From assembly GCF_014640975.1 (NCBI RefSeq), contig NZ_BMHO01000002.1, positions 1-64,000 of the forward strand: a stretch of 64,000 nucleotides of DNA, read 5' to 3'. Below, in pieces: positions 56,539 to 64,000 of the stretch. Position numbers and translations under genes: made by a program. The notes beneath the pieces are model-generated. The model had not been told where the DNA came from and ran no database searches. It saw only the letters and a program-made list of their open reading frames with translations. The DNA is from Microbacterium faecale. Its GTDB lineage: Bacteria > Actinomycetota > Actinomycetes > Actinomycetales > Microbacteriaceae. The stretch's first letter is position 1, and every line of letters begins with the position of its first letter.

Positions 56539-56605
56539 AGCCGTCCGCTTCGTCGTGAAGTTCCGAGCGCGACCAGGATGCCACGGCCGCTGCCCGTGCT
56601 CCAGC

Positions 56606-57604
56606 CTATCGCGAACCGATGCGGTCCAGTCGCGCGGCCTGTGCCGTCGTCAGCTCCGCGGTCGCGGCGGGGGCGAGATCGTCGATGTGGTGCACGGCGA
56701 GCACGTCGACGATCGGCGCCGCGACGGCGCGCTGTGCGCGCACCCAAGCGAGCGCCGTGGCGGCCGCCGTCAGGCCCGCCTCGCGCGAGACGGCGTCGAG
56801 CGCGCGCATCAATCGCCCACGGAAACGAGGGATCCCCGCCCGCCCGGGGCGCGGAACGTGGGCCAGCAGGCTCAGGGGGATCGCATCGACGGGCGTCACC
56901 GCCACGCGCTGCGGCACAACGACGCGACGCAGATCGCCTTCGAACCCCGCCCGGTCGCCGAGGCCGTACGGGGTCTCGAATACATCAATGCGCGGGTAGC
57001 CGCCCGACGCCAAGACCCGCGCCTCGAGCAGCTGCGTGGCGTCGAGACCGTACGCGCCGACGGAGCGCACCGCATCGGAGGCGACGAGCGGCTCGGCGGC
57101 CGCGAGTGCGTGCTCGAGTCGCGTCGCGTCATGGCCCTGCGCGGCGGTGTCGAGTGTGAGAACGTCGACGCGCTCCGCCCGCAGTCCGTCGAGCACGCGA
57201 TCGAAGCCCGTGGCGAGGCGCTCGTCCCCCGTGCGCGTGCGCCGTGGTGCACCGACGCGGGCAGTCAGGAGGATGTCATCCCTGACGCCGCGCGAGCGGA
57301 TCCAGCCGCCGACGAGTTCGAGGACGTCCGCGTCGCGGTCGGTGACGTGCACGGCGTTGCCGCCCGACTCGGCGTAGCGATCCAGGATCGCGGTCGCGGC
57401 GCGAGGATCGATGCGGCCGAAGCCCGCGGTGCCGAGTGCGAATGGGAACACCTGGAGCCCGGTGCGACCGAGCGGAATCCGCGGGCCGTGTGCCACGGGC
57501 GGTCCGACCTCGGGAAGCGGCGCGGACGGATGTGTCGTCGCGTGGTCATCCCGCGCGCTGTGCGTCCGTGTCGGTGCTGTGTCCATCTGGTCCCCTCGAT
57601 CCAT
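56606..57604 (-). CDS. Aldo/keto reductase-like protein lacking the catalytic tetrad
   Basis: 332 residues with an AKR-type barrel: IPLGRTGLQVFPFALGTAGFG (about 43-63), AYGLDATQLLE and a C-terminal ALAWVRAQRAV region. Positions normally holding the Asp/Tyr (DTAxxYG) read VHVTDRDADVL, the Lys site reads LTARVG, and the His site (DLLxLH) reads VLTLDTAAQ. All four catalytic residues therefore seem replaced, so it may bind ligand or protein without reducing. A 40-residue hydrophilic N-terminus precedes the barrel. ATG 57586 (after GAGGGG) is an alternative start. Confidence 0.82.
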   Translation of the reverse strand: MDRGDQMDTAPTRTHSARDDHATTHPSAPLPEVGPPVAHGPRIPLGRTGLQVFPFALGTAGFGRIDPRAATAILDRYAESGGNAVHVTDRDADVLELVGGWIRSRGVRDDILLTARVGAPRRTRTGDERLATGFDRVLDGLRAERVDVLTLDTAAQGHDATRLEHALAAAEPLVASDAVRSVGAYGLDATQLLEARVLASGGYPRIDVFETPYGLGDRAGFEGDLRRVVVPQRVAVTPVDAIPLSLLAHVPRPGRAGIPRFRGRLMRALDAVSREAGLTAAATALAWVRAQRAVAAPIVDVLAVHHIDDLAPAATAELTTAQAARLDRIGSR

Positions 57605-57670
57605 TGAACCCCGCTCCCGCCGGACCCCGGCCGCGACACGCTTACGATTCGGTCACGGATCCGAACGACG

Positions 57671-57708
57671 ACGCGGCTCGGACGCCCCTGGGAGCGTCCG
57701 AGCCGCGT
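57671..57708 (-). terminator. Terminator after pnp
   Basis: Perfect 15-bp stem (57671-57685 with 57694-57708) with an 8-nt loop, 22 bp after the pnp stop. No U-tract, as for the pheT and rplT terminators in this window. Confidence 0.85.
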
Positions 57709-57730
57709 GGCGTCTCGCGTCAGATGAGGA

Positions 57731-59980
57731 TCAGGCCTCGACAGCCTCCTCGGCCGTCTCCTGGTCCTCCTGGACGAGCTCGAGCGACAGCTTGCCGCGG
57801 TCGTCGACCTTCGAGATCCGCACCAGGATCTTCTGGCCGACCGAGACGACCTCCTCGATGTTCTCGACGCGCTTGCCGCCGTTGAGCTTGCGCAGCTCGG
57901 TGACGTGCAGCAGGCCGTCCTTGCCCGGAAGCAGCGAGACGAACACGCCAAACTTCGCGATGTTCACCGCCGTTCCGAGGTACTGCTCGCCGACCTCGGG
58001 GTTGGTCGGGTTGGCGATCGCGTTCACCTGAGCACGGGCGGCCTCAGCCGTCGGGCCGTCCGTCGCGCCGATGTACACGGTGCCATCGTCCTCGATCGAG
58101 ATCGTCGCGCCGGTCTCGTCCTGGATGCCGTTGATCGTCTTGCCCTTCGGGCCGATCAGCTCGCCGATCTTGTCGACCGGGACCTGCACGCTGATCACGC
58201 GCGGCGCGGTCGGCGCCATCTCATCCGGGGCGTCGATCGCCGAGTTCAGCACCTCGAGGATGCGCAGGCGCGCATCCTTCGCCTGGGTGAGGGCGCCGGC
58301 GAGAACCTCGCTCGGGATGCCGTCGAGCTTCGTGTCGAGCTGCAGGGCCGTGATGAAGTCGCCGGTTCCCGCGACCTTGAAGTCCATGTCGCCGAGCGCG
58401 TCCTCCGCGCCCAGGATGTCCGTCAGAGCGGCGTAGCGCGTCTCGCCATCGACGTCCTCCGTCACGAGGCCCATCGCGATGCCTGCGACCGGAGCGCGCA
58501 GCGGCACGCCAGCGTTGAGCAGCGACAGCGTCGAGGCGCACACCGACCCCATCGAGGTCGAGCCGTTCGAGCTCAGCGCCTCCGAGACCTGGCGGATCGC
58601 GTAAGGGAACTCCTCGCGGGTCGGGAGCACCGGCACGAGCGCGCGCTCTGCCAGGAAGCCGTGGCCGATCTCGCGACGCTTCGGGCTGCCCACACGCCCC
58701 GTCTCGCCCGTCGAGTAGGGCGGGAAGTTGTAATGGTGCATGTAGCGCTTGGACGTCGTCGGCGACAGCGAGTCGATCTGCTGCTCCATCTTGAGCATGT
58801 TGAGCGTCGTGACGCCCATGATCTGCGTCTCGCCGCGCTGGAAGATCGCGGATCCGTGCACGCGCGGGATGACCTGAACTTCGGCATCGAGCGGACGGAT
58901 GTCCGCGAGACCGCGACCGTCGATGCGTGCGCCCTCGGTGAGGATCCGGCCGCGCACGACCTCCTTCGTCACGCCCTTGTAGGCCGCGGAGAACTCGCCG
59001 GGCGCGGTCGCCGGAAGCTCCTCGGATTCGGCCTTCGCGGCGACCTCGTCCTTGATGCGCGCCTTGAGCGCATCGTCGGCGTTCTGGCGCTCCTGCTTGT
59101 CGGCGATCTGATAGATGCCCGTCAGCTCCTCGAGCGCCTTGTCGCGCACGAACGAGAAGACCTCGTCGCTGTAGGACGGGAAGACGGGGAACTCGAGCGG
59201 CTCGCGAGTCGCCTGCGACGCCATCTCGGCCTGCGCCTGGACGAGCTGCTTGATGAACGGCTTCGCGGCCTCGAGGCCGCCGGCGACGATCTCCTCATTC
59301 GGCTTCACGGCGCCGCCGCGGATGAGGTTCCACGACCCCTCGGTCGCCTCGGCCTCGACCATCATGATCGCGACCTCGCCATTGTCGAGCACGCGGCCCG
59401 CGACCATGAGGTCGAAGACGGCGCTGTCCAGCTGCTCGGCATTCGGGAACGCGACCCACTGGTCCTCGTGCTGGCCGAGGCCGGGGACGAGTGCGAGGCG
59501 CACGCCGGCGATGGGCCCGGAGAACGGCAGACCGGAGATCTGCGTCGAGGCGCTCGCGGCGTTGATCGCGAGCGCGTCGTAGAACTCGCCCGGCGCGATC
59601 GAGAGGACGGTGACGACGATCTGAACCTCGTTGCGCAGACCCGTCACGAAGGACGGGCGCAGCGGGCGGTCGATCAGACGGCACACGAGAATCGCGTCGG
59701 TGGAGGGACGTCCCTCGCGACGGAAGAACGAACCGGGGATCTTGCCGGCGGCGTACGAGCGCTCCTCGACGTCCACCGTCAGGGGGAAGAAGTCGAAGCC
59801 CTCACGCGGGTGCTTGCCTGCGCTCGTCGCGGAGAGAAGCATGGTCTCTTCGTCGAGGTAGGCGGCGACGGCTCCCTGCGCCTGCTGGGCAAGGCGACCC
59901 GTCTCGAATCGAATGGTGCGGGTACCGAATCGTCCGTTGTCAAGGACAGTTTCGGCCGCGGTGATCTCTGGACCTTCCAC
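57731..59980 (-). CDS. pnp: Polyribonucleotide nucleotidyltransferase (PNPase)
   Basis: Phosphorolytic 3'-5' exoribonuclease of the degradosome. 749 residues from GTG 59980 (GAGAGG just upstream); the long upstream reading is leader DNA. Two RNase PH cores with [27 protein letters not shown] and [18 protein letters not shown] second core, then KH ([18 protein letters not shown], about 595-655) and S1 ([26 protein letters not shown], in pieces) near 670-740. rpsO, its usual neighbour, is not upstream here. Long leader, possibly autoregulatory. Confidence 0.96.
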   Translation of the reverse strand: MEGPEITAAETVLDNGRFGTRTIRFETGRLAQQAQGAVAAYLDEETMLLSATSAGKHPREGFDFFPLTVDVEERSYAAGKIPGSFFRREGRPSTDAILVCRLIDRPLRPSFVTGLRNEVQIVVTVLSIAPGEFYDALAINAASASTQISGLPFSGPIAGVRLALVPGLGQHEDQWVAFPNAEQLDSAVFDLMVAGRVLDNGEVAIMMVEAEATEGSWNLIRGGAVKPNEEIVAGGLEAAKPFIKQLVQAQAEMASQATREPLEFPVFPSYSDEVFSFVRDKALEELTGIYQIADKQERQNADDALKARIKDEVAAKAESEELPATAPGEFSAAYKGVTKEVVRGRILTEGARIDGRGLADIRPLDAEVQVIPRVHGSAIFQRGETQIMGVTTLNMLKMEQQIDSLSPTTSKRYMHHYNFPPYSTGETGRVGSPKRREIGHGFLAERALVPVLPTREEFPYAIRQVSEALSSNGSTSMGSVCASTLSLLNAGVPLRAPVAGIAMGLVTEDVDGETRYAALTDILGAEDALGDMDFKVAGTGDFITALQLDTKLDGIPSEVLAGALTQAKDARLRILEVLNSAIDAPDEMAPTAPRVISVQVPVDKIGELIGPKGKTINGIQDETGATISIEDDGTVYIGATDGPTAEAARAQVNAIANPTNPEVGEQYLGTAVNIAKFGVFVSLLPGKDGLLHVTELRKLNGGKRVENIEEVVSVGQKILVRISKVDDRGKLSLELVQEDQETAEEAVEA

Positions 59981-60155
59981 GAGGCCTCTCACTTTCTGTC
60001 GTGCCCGCGCATACGGGCGTGCGTCGGGAGCAGGAGAGGAGATGTGTGCTGGCCACCAGGAGAAACCCACCGGGATGTCCGGGAGATCACTTCTAGGGAC
60101 CAGCTCCTGCACGAGCCTGCTCCACTGAGGTGTTGAGTTGTTCGTCGCCAGCCTA
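59981..60155 (-). promoter_or_regulatory. pnp promoter and structured leader
   Basis: A -10 TAGGCT (60150-60155) predicts a leader of about 163 nt before GTG 59980. Within it GGAGCAGG and CCTGCTCC can pair across about 65 nt, with further internal pairing, forming a long stem. In enterobacteria PNPase represses its own mRNA through an RNase III-cut leader stem; a similar role here is inference. Confidence 0.45.
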
Positions 60156-60212
60156 TCAGCGAGGGGTGTGAGAACGCCGGTGCGCGCGTACTGCCCGCCT
60201 GGGCGATCGCGA

Positions 60213-60218
60213 TAGCGT
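60213..60218 (+). promoter_or_regulatory. Putative -10 element for the DUF2207-like gene
   Basis: TAGCGT 6 bp upstream of the second of two adjacent GTG codons (60225), favouring that codon as the start of a leaderless mRNA. Confidence 0.4.
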
Positions 60219-60221
60219 GAG

Positions 60222-61376
60222 GTGGTGGAAGATCCCAACGCTCTCATCGGCTTTCTTGCGATCGGCATCCTCCTGGCCCTCGTCGGGCTGATCATCATCG
60301 CGATCACGAAGCCGATCCAACGCCACCTGCCGTCATCACCGACGGTCCTGTTCACGCCGCCTCCCGGCGACGTCTTCGAGCACGGTCTCGCTCTCCGCGC
60401 TGACCGCCGGGTGCTCTCCGCGGCGTTGACCGGGCTCGCCGTCGCGCGTCGCATCCGGATCCTCGCGCCGCGCGGACGGCGCGGACCCGTCGCCGTCGAG
60501 GTCGTCGATAAGGCGGGTCTGACCCCGCGTGAACACGCGTTTCTCTCCGCGCTGCGCCCAGGAAAGCTGCGGCCGCGGCAGCAGCGGCGCTACCTGCGCG
60601 CCCTGCGCGACATCGGCATCGAGGTTCCCGACGCGGCCCATGCCCCCGACGTGTTCTTCGTGAAGGGGCGGGCCGCGTTTCGGCGCCGTCAGCGCAAGCA
60701 GCTGACGCGCGTGATCGACGAGACGCGGCGCGAGATGCGCCGTGACGATCTCGTCCGTCGAGGATCCGGGTCGTTCCACCTCGTGCTGCTCTCGCTCATC
60801 TTCCTCGCAACCGCGGTCCTCGGTGCCGTCCTGATCCTCGGTGCGATCCTCGAGGGCGCGTGGCTGGGCGTCGTGGTCGTTTTCGTCGACATCGCGCTCG
60901 TATTCTGGGTGCTCACGCTCGCCCCGCCGCCACTGTTGCGCTTCACCGACCGCGGTCGCGCACTGCGGACGCACCTCTCTGGCCTGCGCAGCTACGTTCG
61001 GCTCGCCGAGGGCGAGCGGATGCGCGCGTTGCAATCGATGGACGGCGCCCTGCGCACCGGCGCGGGTGAGGCGACGGCGGGCGGCCGCGCCCTCGGGATC
61101 TCCCCCCGCCCGACAGCGGCGGACCCCGTCGCGCAAGCGCAGCTCGACCGCTACGTGCTCATCGAACGCCTCCTGCCGTACGCGATCCTCTTCCGACAGG
61201 AGCGGTCGTGGCAGCGGGAGTTCCAACACGTCGGCGGCGCACCGGACCTCGCTCAGAACGTGCGCGTGCTCGGTGCGACGCTGAATGGTCTGATGGCGGT
61301 GCTCGAAGTCCTCGTCATCATCGGCAAGGTGGGGCGGGCGGTCGGTCTCGTGCTGTCGTTCTTCGCTCGATCGTGA
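60222..61376 (+). CDS. DUF2207-like membrane protein
   Basis: 384 residues. N-terminal helix (about 8-30), a soluble winged-helix-like part (about 55-185, basic), two central helices (about 188-212 and 216-238) and a C-terminal hydrophobic stretch. [25 protein letters not shown] (split: [20 protein letters not shown]) matches the C-terminal part of DUF2207 proteins, which are shorter here because the N-terminal ectodomain is missing. Start GTG 60222 or 60225. Divergent from pnp. Function unknown. Confidence 0.75.
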   Translation: MVEDPNALIGFLAIGILLALVGLIIIAITKPIQRHLPSSPTVLFTPPPGDVFEHGLALRADRRVLSAALTGLAVARRIRILAPRGRRGPVAVEVVDKAGLTPREHAFLSALRPGKLRPRQQRRYLRALRDIGIEVPDAAHAPDVFFVKGRAAFRRRQRKQLTRVIDETRREMRRDDLVRRGSGSFHLVLLSLIFLATAVLGAVLILGAILEGAWLGVVVVFVDIALVFWVLTLAPPPLLRFTDRGRALRTHLSGLRSYVRLAEGERMRALQSMDGALRTGAGEATAGGRALGISPRPTAADPVAQAQLDRYVLIERLLPYAILFRQERSWQREFQHVGGAPDLAQNVRVLGATLNGLMAVLEVLVIIGKVGRAVGLVLSFFARS

Positions 61377-61389
61377 CCCCGAACGGATC

Positions 61390-63366
61390 TCAGAGCGCCG
61401 CGGCGCCGTCGGACCCCTGACGGTCGCCCCGGTGATTCGGGACGACGACGTACTCGCTGTGCTTCGCCGACAGGCCGTCGCCGGCGGCGCGCCCGTGCAG
61501 CCGACGCCAGATCCACGGCAGCGCGTGACGGGTGAACCAGCGCCGACCGGACGAGTCCGCGGAGTGCAGCGCATCGTCGAGGTCGCCGAGCGCCACTGCG
61601 TCAGGAACGCCGAGGATCTCAGCGGCGCGGTACGACAGAATCCGGTGCCCGCGACTCGCGAGATGCACGCGGTCCTCCGCGAACATCTCGGGATCCGCGA
61701 GCTCGGGAAGTGCCTCGACGTCGACGAGGAATGACCCGGTCTGCCACGCGATGCGTCGCAGCTCGTGCGCGAATCGGGCGAAGCGACCAGCGAACATCCG
61801 CACGGCGCGCCGGCGCGGGAGGAACGGCATCACGAGCAGCACGTCGGCTCCGCTCGCGCGCACGCGGCGCACTTCGCGTTCGAGCTGATGCGCGAGGCGC
61901 ACCGGGTCCGCGACGTGCGTGACGAGGTCGTTCGCTCCCATGAAGATGGCGACGAGGTCCGGATCCAGCGCGAGCGCGGCAGGAACCTGCTCGCTCGTCA
62001 GGTCACGCACGCGGCGACTGCGCACCGCCAGATTCGCGTACTGGAACTCCTCCCGCGCGCTCTCCGCGAGCATCGTCGCAAGCCGATCCGCCCAGCCGCG
62101 GACGTGTCCCTCGTCCATGCGCGACGTATCGCACAGGCCCTCGGTCAGCGAATCGCCGAGCGCGACGAACCGTCGCCAGCGCGGTGTATCGGCACGCCGG
62201 ACGGGCGTGAGCGGGCGCGTCGCGGCGCGGACGACGAGACGATCGTCGAAGCGCCGCAGCCGCGCCGCTTCTGCGTAGTGCGACACCAGCTGCTCGGTGA
62301 GCGCTCGCCAGGTGCGCTGCCGCACCCCATCACGCGCCGCGGATCCGAAGGACCGTCGCTTCGCCTCGTCGCCCAGGAGGTCCTCGACGCGCCGGCGGAG
62401 GTCGGCGAGGTCTCCCGGGGCGTAGAGCCACCCATCGATCGAACTGCGGACGAGATCGACGGGACCACCCGATCCCGTCGCGACGACCGGAACGCCGCTC
62501 GCGAGCGCCTCCTGGACGGTCTGACAGAACGTCTCTGCCTCGCCCGGATGCACGAACACGTCGAAGCTGGCGACCGCCCGGCCGAGATCGCCGCCGTCAA
62601 GGAACCCCGTGAAGACGGCTCCGTCGAGCTCGCGCTCGAGCCGGGCGCGCTCGGGTCCGTCGCCGACGATCACGAGTCGCGCCCCGGGGATCCGCGTCAA
62701 TGCCCGCAGGTCGTCGACCTGCTTCTCCGGGGCGAGGCGTCCGACGTAGCCGATGATCCGTTCGCCGGGCGCCACCTGTTGCCGCCACGCATCCGACCGA
62801 TGCGCGGGCGAGAACTTCACCGAGTCGACGCCACGCCCCCACCGCCAGAGACGGTCGACCTCGAGCGCGGCGAGCTGACGCTCCGCGGCGCTCGAGGGTA
62901 CGAGAGACAGCGTCGCCCGACGATGCAGCCGCGCGACGTGCGCCTCCGCGAGAGCGGCGACGCCCGCCACCCCGTACTTCGAGGTGTAGGCGATGACATC
63001 AGTCTGGTAGACGGCGACCGTCGGGAGGCCGAGGGCATCCGCGGCCACGAGCCCCTGCCATCCCAGCACGGCCGGCGAGGCGAGGTGCACGACGTCGGGG
63101 ACGAAGCCCGCGAGGATCCGCTTGAGCTGCGCGACCGACGCGATCGCCACGCGCACGTCCGGGTAGCTCGGCAGCGGGACCGACGCGAGCAGCGCTGTCG
63201 CCGGAAGCTCATGGTTCACGTCCGAGCCGGATCCGCCCGCTGCGCGCGGCGCGACGATGAGCACCTCATGACCGAGGTCACGGAGGTGACGCGACACGTG
63301 CAGCACGGAGTTCGTGACGCCGTTCATGTGCGGAAGGAAGCTCTCGGTGACGATCGCGACGCGCAT
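61390..63366 (-). CDS. Glycosyltransferase (GT4) fused to an SGNH/GDSL hydrolase
   Basis: 658 residues in one uninterrupted frame. Residues 1-385 are a GT4 glycosyltransferase of the mannosyltransferase type: RVAIVTESFLPHMNGVTNSV, IGYVGRLAPEKQVDDL, and the E-x7-E motif in HPGEAETFCQTVQEALASG (about 275-283). Residues about 395-600 are an SGNH hydrolase with FVALGDSLTEG (Ser near 402), block III GANDL and block V DRVHLASRGH (catalytic Asp and His). No signal peptide. Possibly makes a membrane glycolipid and trims or deacylates it. Each half is well recognised; the fusion function is inferred. Confidence 0.9.
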   Translation of the reverse strand: MRVAIVTESFLPHMNGVTNSVLHVSRHLRDLGHEVLIVAPRAAGGSGSDVNHELPATALLASVPLPSYPDVRVAIASVAQLKRILAGFVPDVVHLASPAVLGWQGLVAADALGLPTVAVYQTDVIAYTSKYGVAGVAALAEAHVARLHRRATLSLVPSSAAERQLAALEVDRLWRWGRGVDSVKFSPAHRSDAWRQQVAPGERIIGYVGRLAPEKQVDDLRALTRIPGARLVIVGDGPERARLERELDGAVFTGFLDGGDLGRAVASFDVFVHPGEAETFCQTVQEALASGVPVVATGSGGPVDLVRSSIDGWLYAPGDLADLRRRVEDLLGDEAKRRSFGSAARDGVRQRTWRALTEQLVSHYAEAARLRRFDDRLVVRAATRPLTPVRRADTPRWRRFVALGDSLTEGLCDTSRMDEGHVRGWADRLATMLAESAREEFQYANLAVRSRRVRDLTSEQVPAALALDPDLVAIFMGANDLVTHVADPVRLAHQLEREVRRVRASGADVLLVMPFLPRRRAVRMFAGRFARFAHELRRIAWQTGSFLVDVEALPELADPEMFAEDRVHLASRGHRILSYRAAEILGVPDAVALGDLDDALHSADSSGRRWFTRHALPWIWRRLHGRAAGDGLSAKHSEYVVVPNHRGDRQGSDGAAAL

Positions 63367-63495
63367 GGCCTCATCGTGGCCCTGCGCACCGGAGGGCCAC
63401 GACCCGACGCGGCGGATGTTGCGCAGAGTTCACCGTCCCGCCCTCTGCCGCCCCCGTACCGTTCACCGCGCACCGCGGATCCCCGCGAGCGCGAG

Positions 63496-64000
63496 TCAGG
63501 TGAGCAGATCCGCGAAGGACGCGGCGCCGCCGAGATAGGCCTCGGGCGAGTACGGATCCTGCGCGGCGCGGTGAGGCCCTCCCACCAGCCGGTCGGCGAG
63601 TTCACGCGCGGCGCGGTCGATGCGCTTCTGCAGCGGCGCGACACGATCGGCGCCCTCGCCCCAGTCGTCGGACGCGGCGAAGACACCCGTCGTGACCGGT
63701 TCGGCGTGCAGGTAGGTGAACAGCGGCCGGATCGCGTAGTCGATCGCGAGCGAGTGGCGCGGGGTGCCCGCCGTGGCGCCGATCAGCACCGGAGTGCCCT
63801 CGAGCGCGTCGCGATCGAGCGCGTCGAGCCAGCTCTTGAACAGCCCGGAATAGCTCGTCGAGAAAATGGGCGTCACCACGACGAGCGCGTCCGCGGCTGC
63901 AACAGCCTCGTTCACCTCAGCGAGCGGCTTCGGAGCGAAGCCCGTCAGGAGGTGGTTGGTGATGTCGTGGGCGACATCGCGCAGTTCGAAGATGCTCGCG
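63496..64000 (-). CDS. FMN reductase, CE1759 family (N-terminus off right edge)
   Basis: Partial gene: the frame is open to position 64000, so the start lies beyond the window; 167 codons are visible. ELRDVAHDITNHLLTGFAP, then ALVVVTPIFSTSYSGLFKSWLD and PVLIGATAGTPRHSLAIDY, match flavodoxin-like NADPH-dependent FMN reductases of the CE1759 type, which supply reduced flavin to a partner luciferase-like monooxygenase. That partner would probably be to the right, outside the window. The GTG at 63915 is internal and not the start. Confidence 0.88.
   Translation of the reverse strand, partial: ASIFELRDVAHDITNHLLTGFAPKPLAEVNEAVAAADALVVVTPIFSTSYSGLFKSWLDALDRDALEGTPVLIGATAGTPRHSLAIDYAIRPLFTYLHAEPVTTGVFAASDDWGEGADRVAPLQKRIDRAARELADRLVGGPHRAAQDPYSPEAYLGGAASFADLLT

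Noticed and set aside
57905..60136. 743-codon plus-strand open frame
   Set aside because: It lies wholly opposite pnp; high G+C creates long antisense frames. Its composition (Arg/Ala/Asp/Val runs) and lack of motifs mark it as a shadow.

Overview
This window is a stretch of high-G+C actinobacterial chromosome, most likely from Microbacteriaceae (a Microbacterium-like organism). Evidence seen: strong G/C bias at third codon positions, many GTG starts, and actinobacterial marker genes and neighbourhoods: clgR-DUF3046-recA-recX, a PriA-type HisA, gluABCD, an arginine cluster, divergent lexA and LysM genes, and a 16S leader typical of the family just inside the left edge. I see no insertion sequence, prophage, CRISPR array or tRNA gene. 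This is core chromosome with a few accessory touches.

Layout. 1-302: promoter and leader of an rRNA operon reading left off the edge. 303-10255 (minus): argC-argJ-argB-argD-argF, a membrane acyltransferase-like gene, argH, tyrS and a repeat-containing membrane protein; argG and argR are not here. 10304-12099 (minus): a sodium:solute symporter with a 42-residue companion membrane peptide. 12416-17440 (minus): pheS-pheT and a secreted protein with three C-terminal repeats. 17472-20785 (minus): a glutamate-type ABC importer whose binding-protein gene carries an in-frame amber codon. 20861-23060 (minus): an rRNA methyltransferase, then infC-rpmI-rplT, where infC starts at AUC. 23334-27793: a DUF1844 gene, an SseB-like gene and the histidine genes priA, hisH, hisB, hisC. 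27817-29070: a LysM cell-division-inhibitor-like gene divergent from lexA. 29178-35926: an S9 peptidase, hflX, an RsmC-like methyltransferase, a histidine phosphatase flanked by two copies of an 86-bp palindromic repeat, and a divergent lysE/lysG export pair. 35933-40665: dapF, then an ABC exporter followed by a two-component system. 40828-46574 (minus): miaB-miaA and cinA-clgR-DUF3046-recA-recX, with LexA boxes in front of recA. 46571-54041 (minus): pgsA, ftsK, RNase J, dapA, dihydrofolate reductase and thyA. 54122-64000: osmC, dapB with a TPR membrane partner, a phosphatase, a degenerate aldo/keto reductase, pnp, a DUF2207-like membrane protein, a glycosyltransferase-SGNH hydrolase fusion, and a truncated FMN reductase at the right edge.

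Themes. The lexA, recA and LysM genes with their operators form a visible SOS circuit. dapA, dapB and dapF with lysE/lysG cover parts of lysine/diaminopimelate synthesis and basic amino-acid export. At least sixteen genes have a TANNNT hexamer 6-8 bp upstream of the start codon and no useful Shine-Dalgarno sequence, the arrangement expected for leaderless transcripts. Several intergenic gaps hold long-loop inverted repeats with perfect or near-perfect arms.
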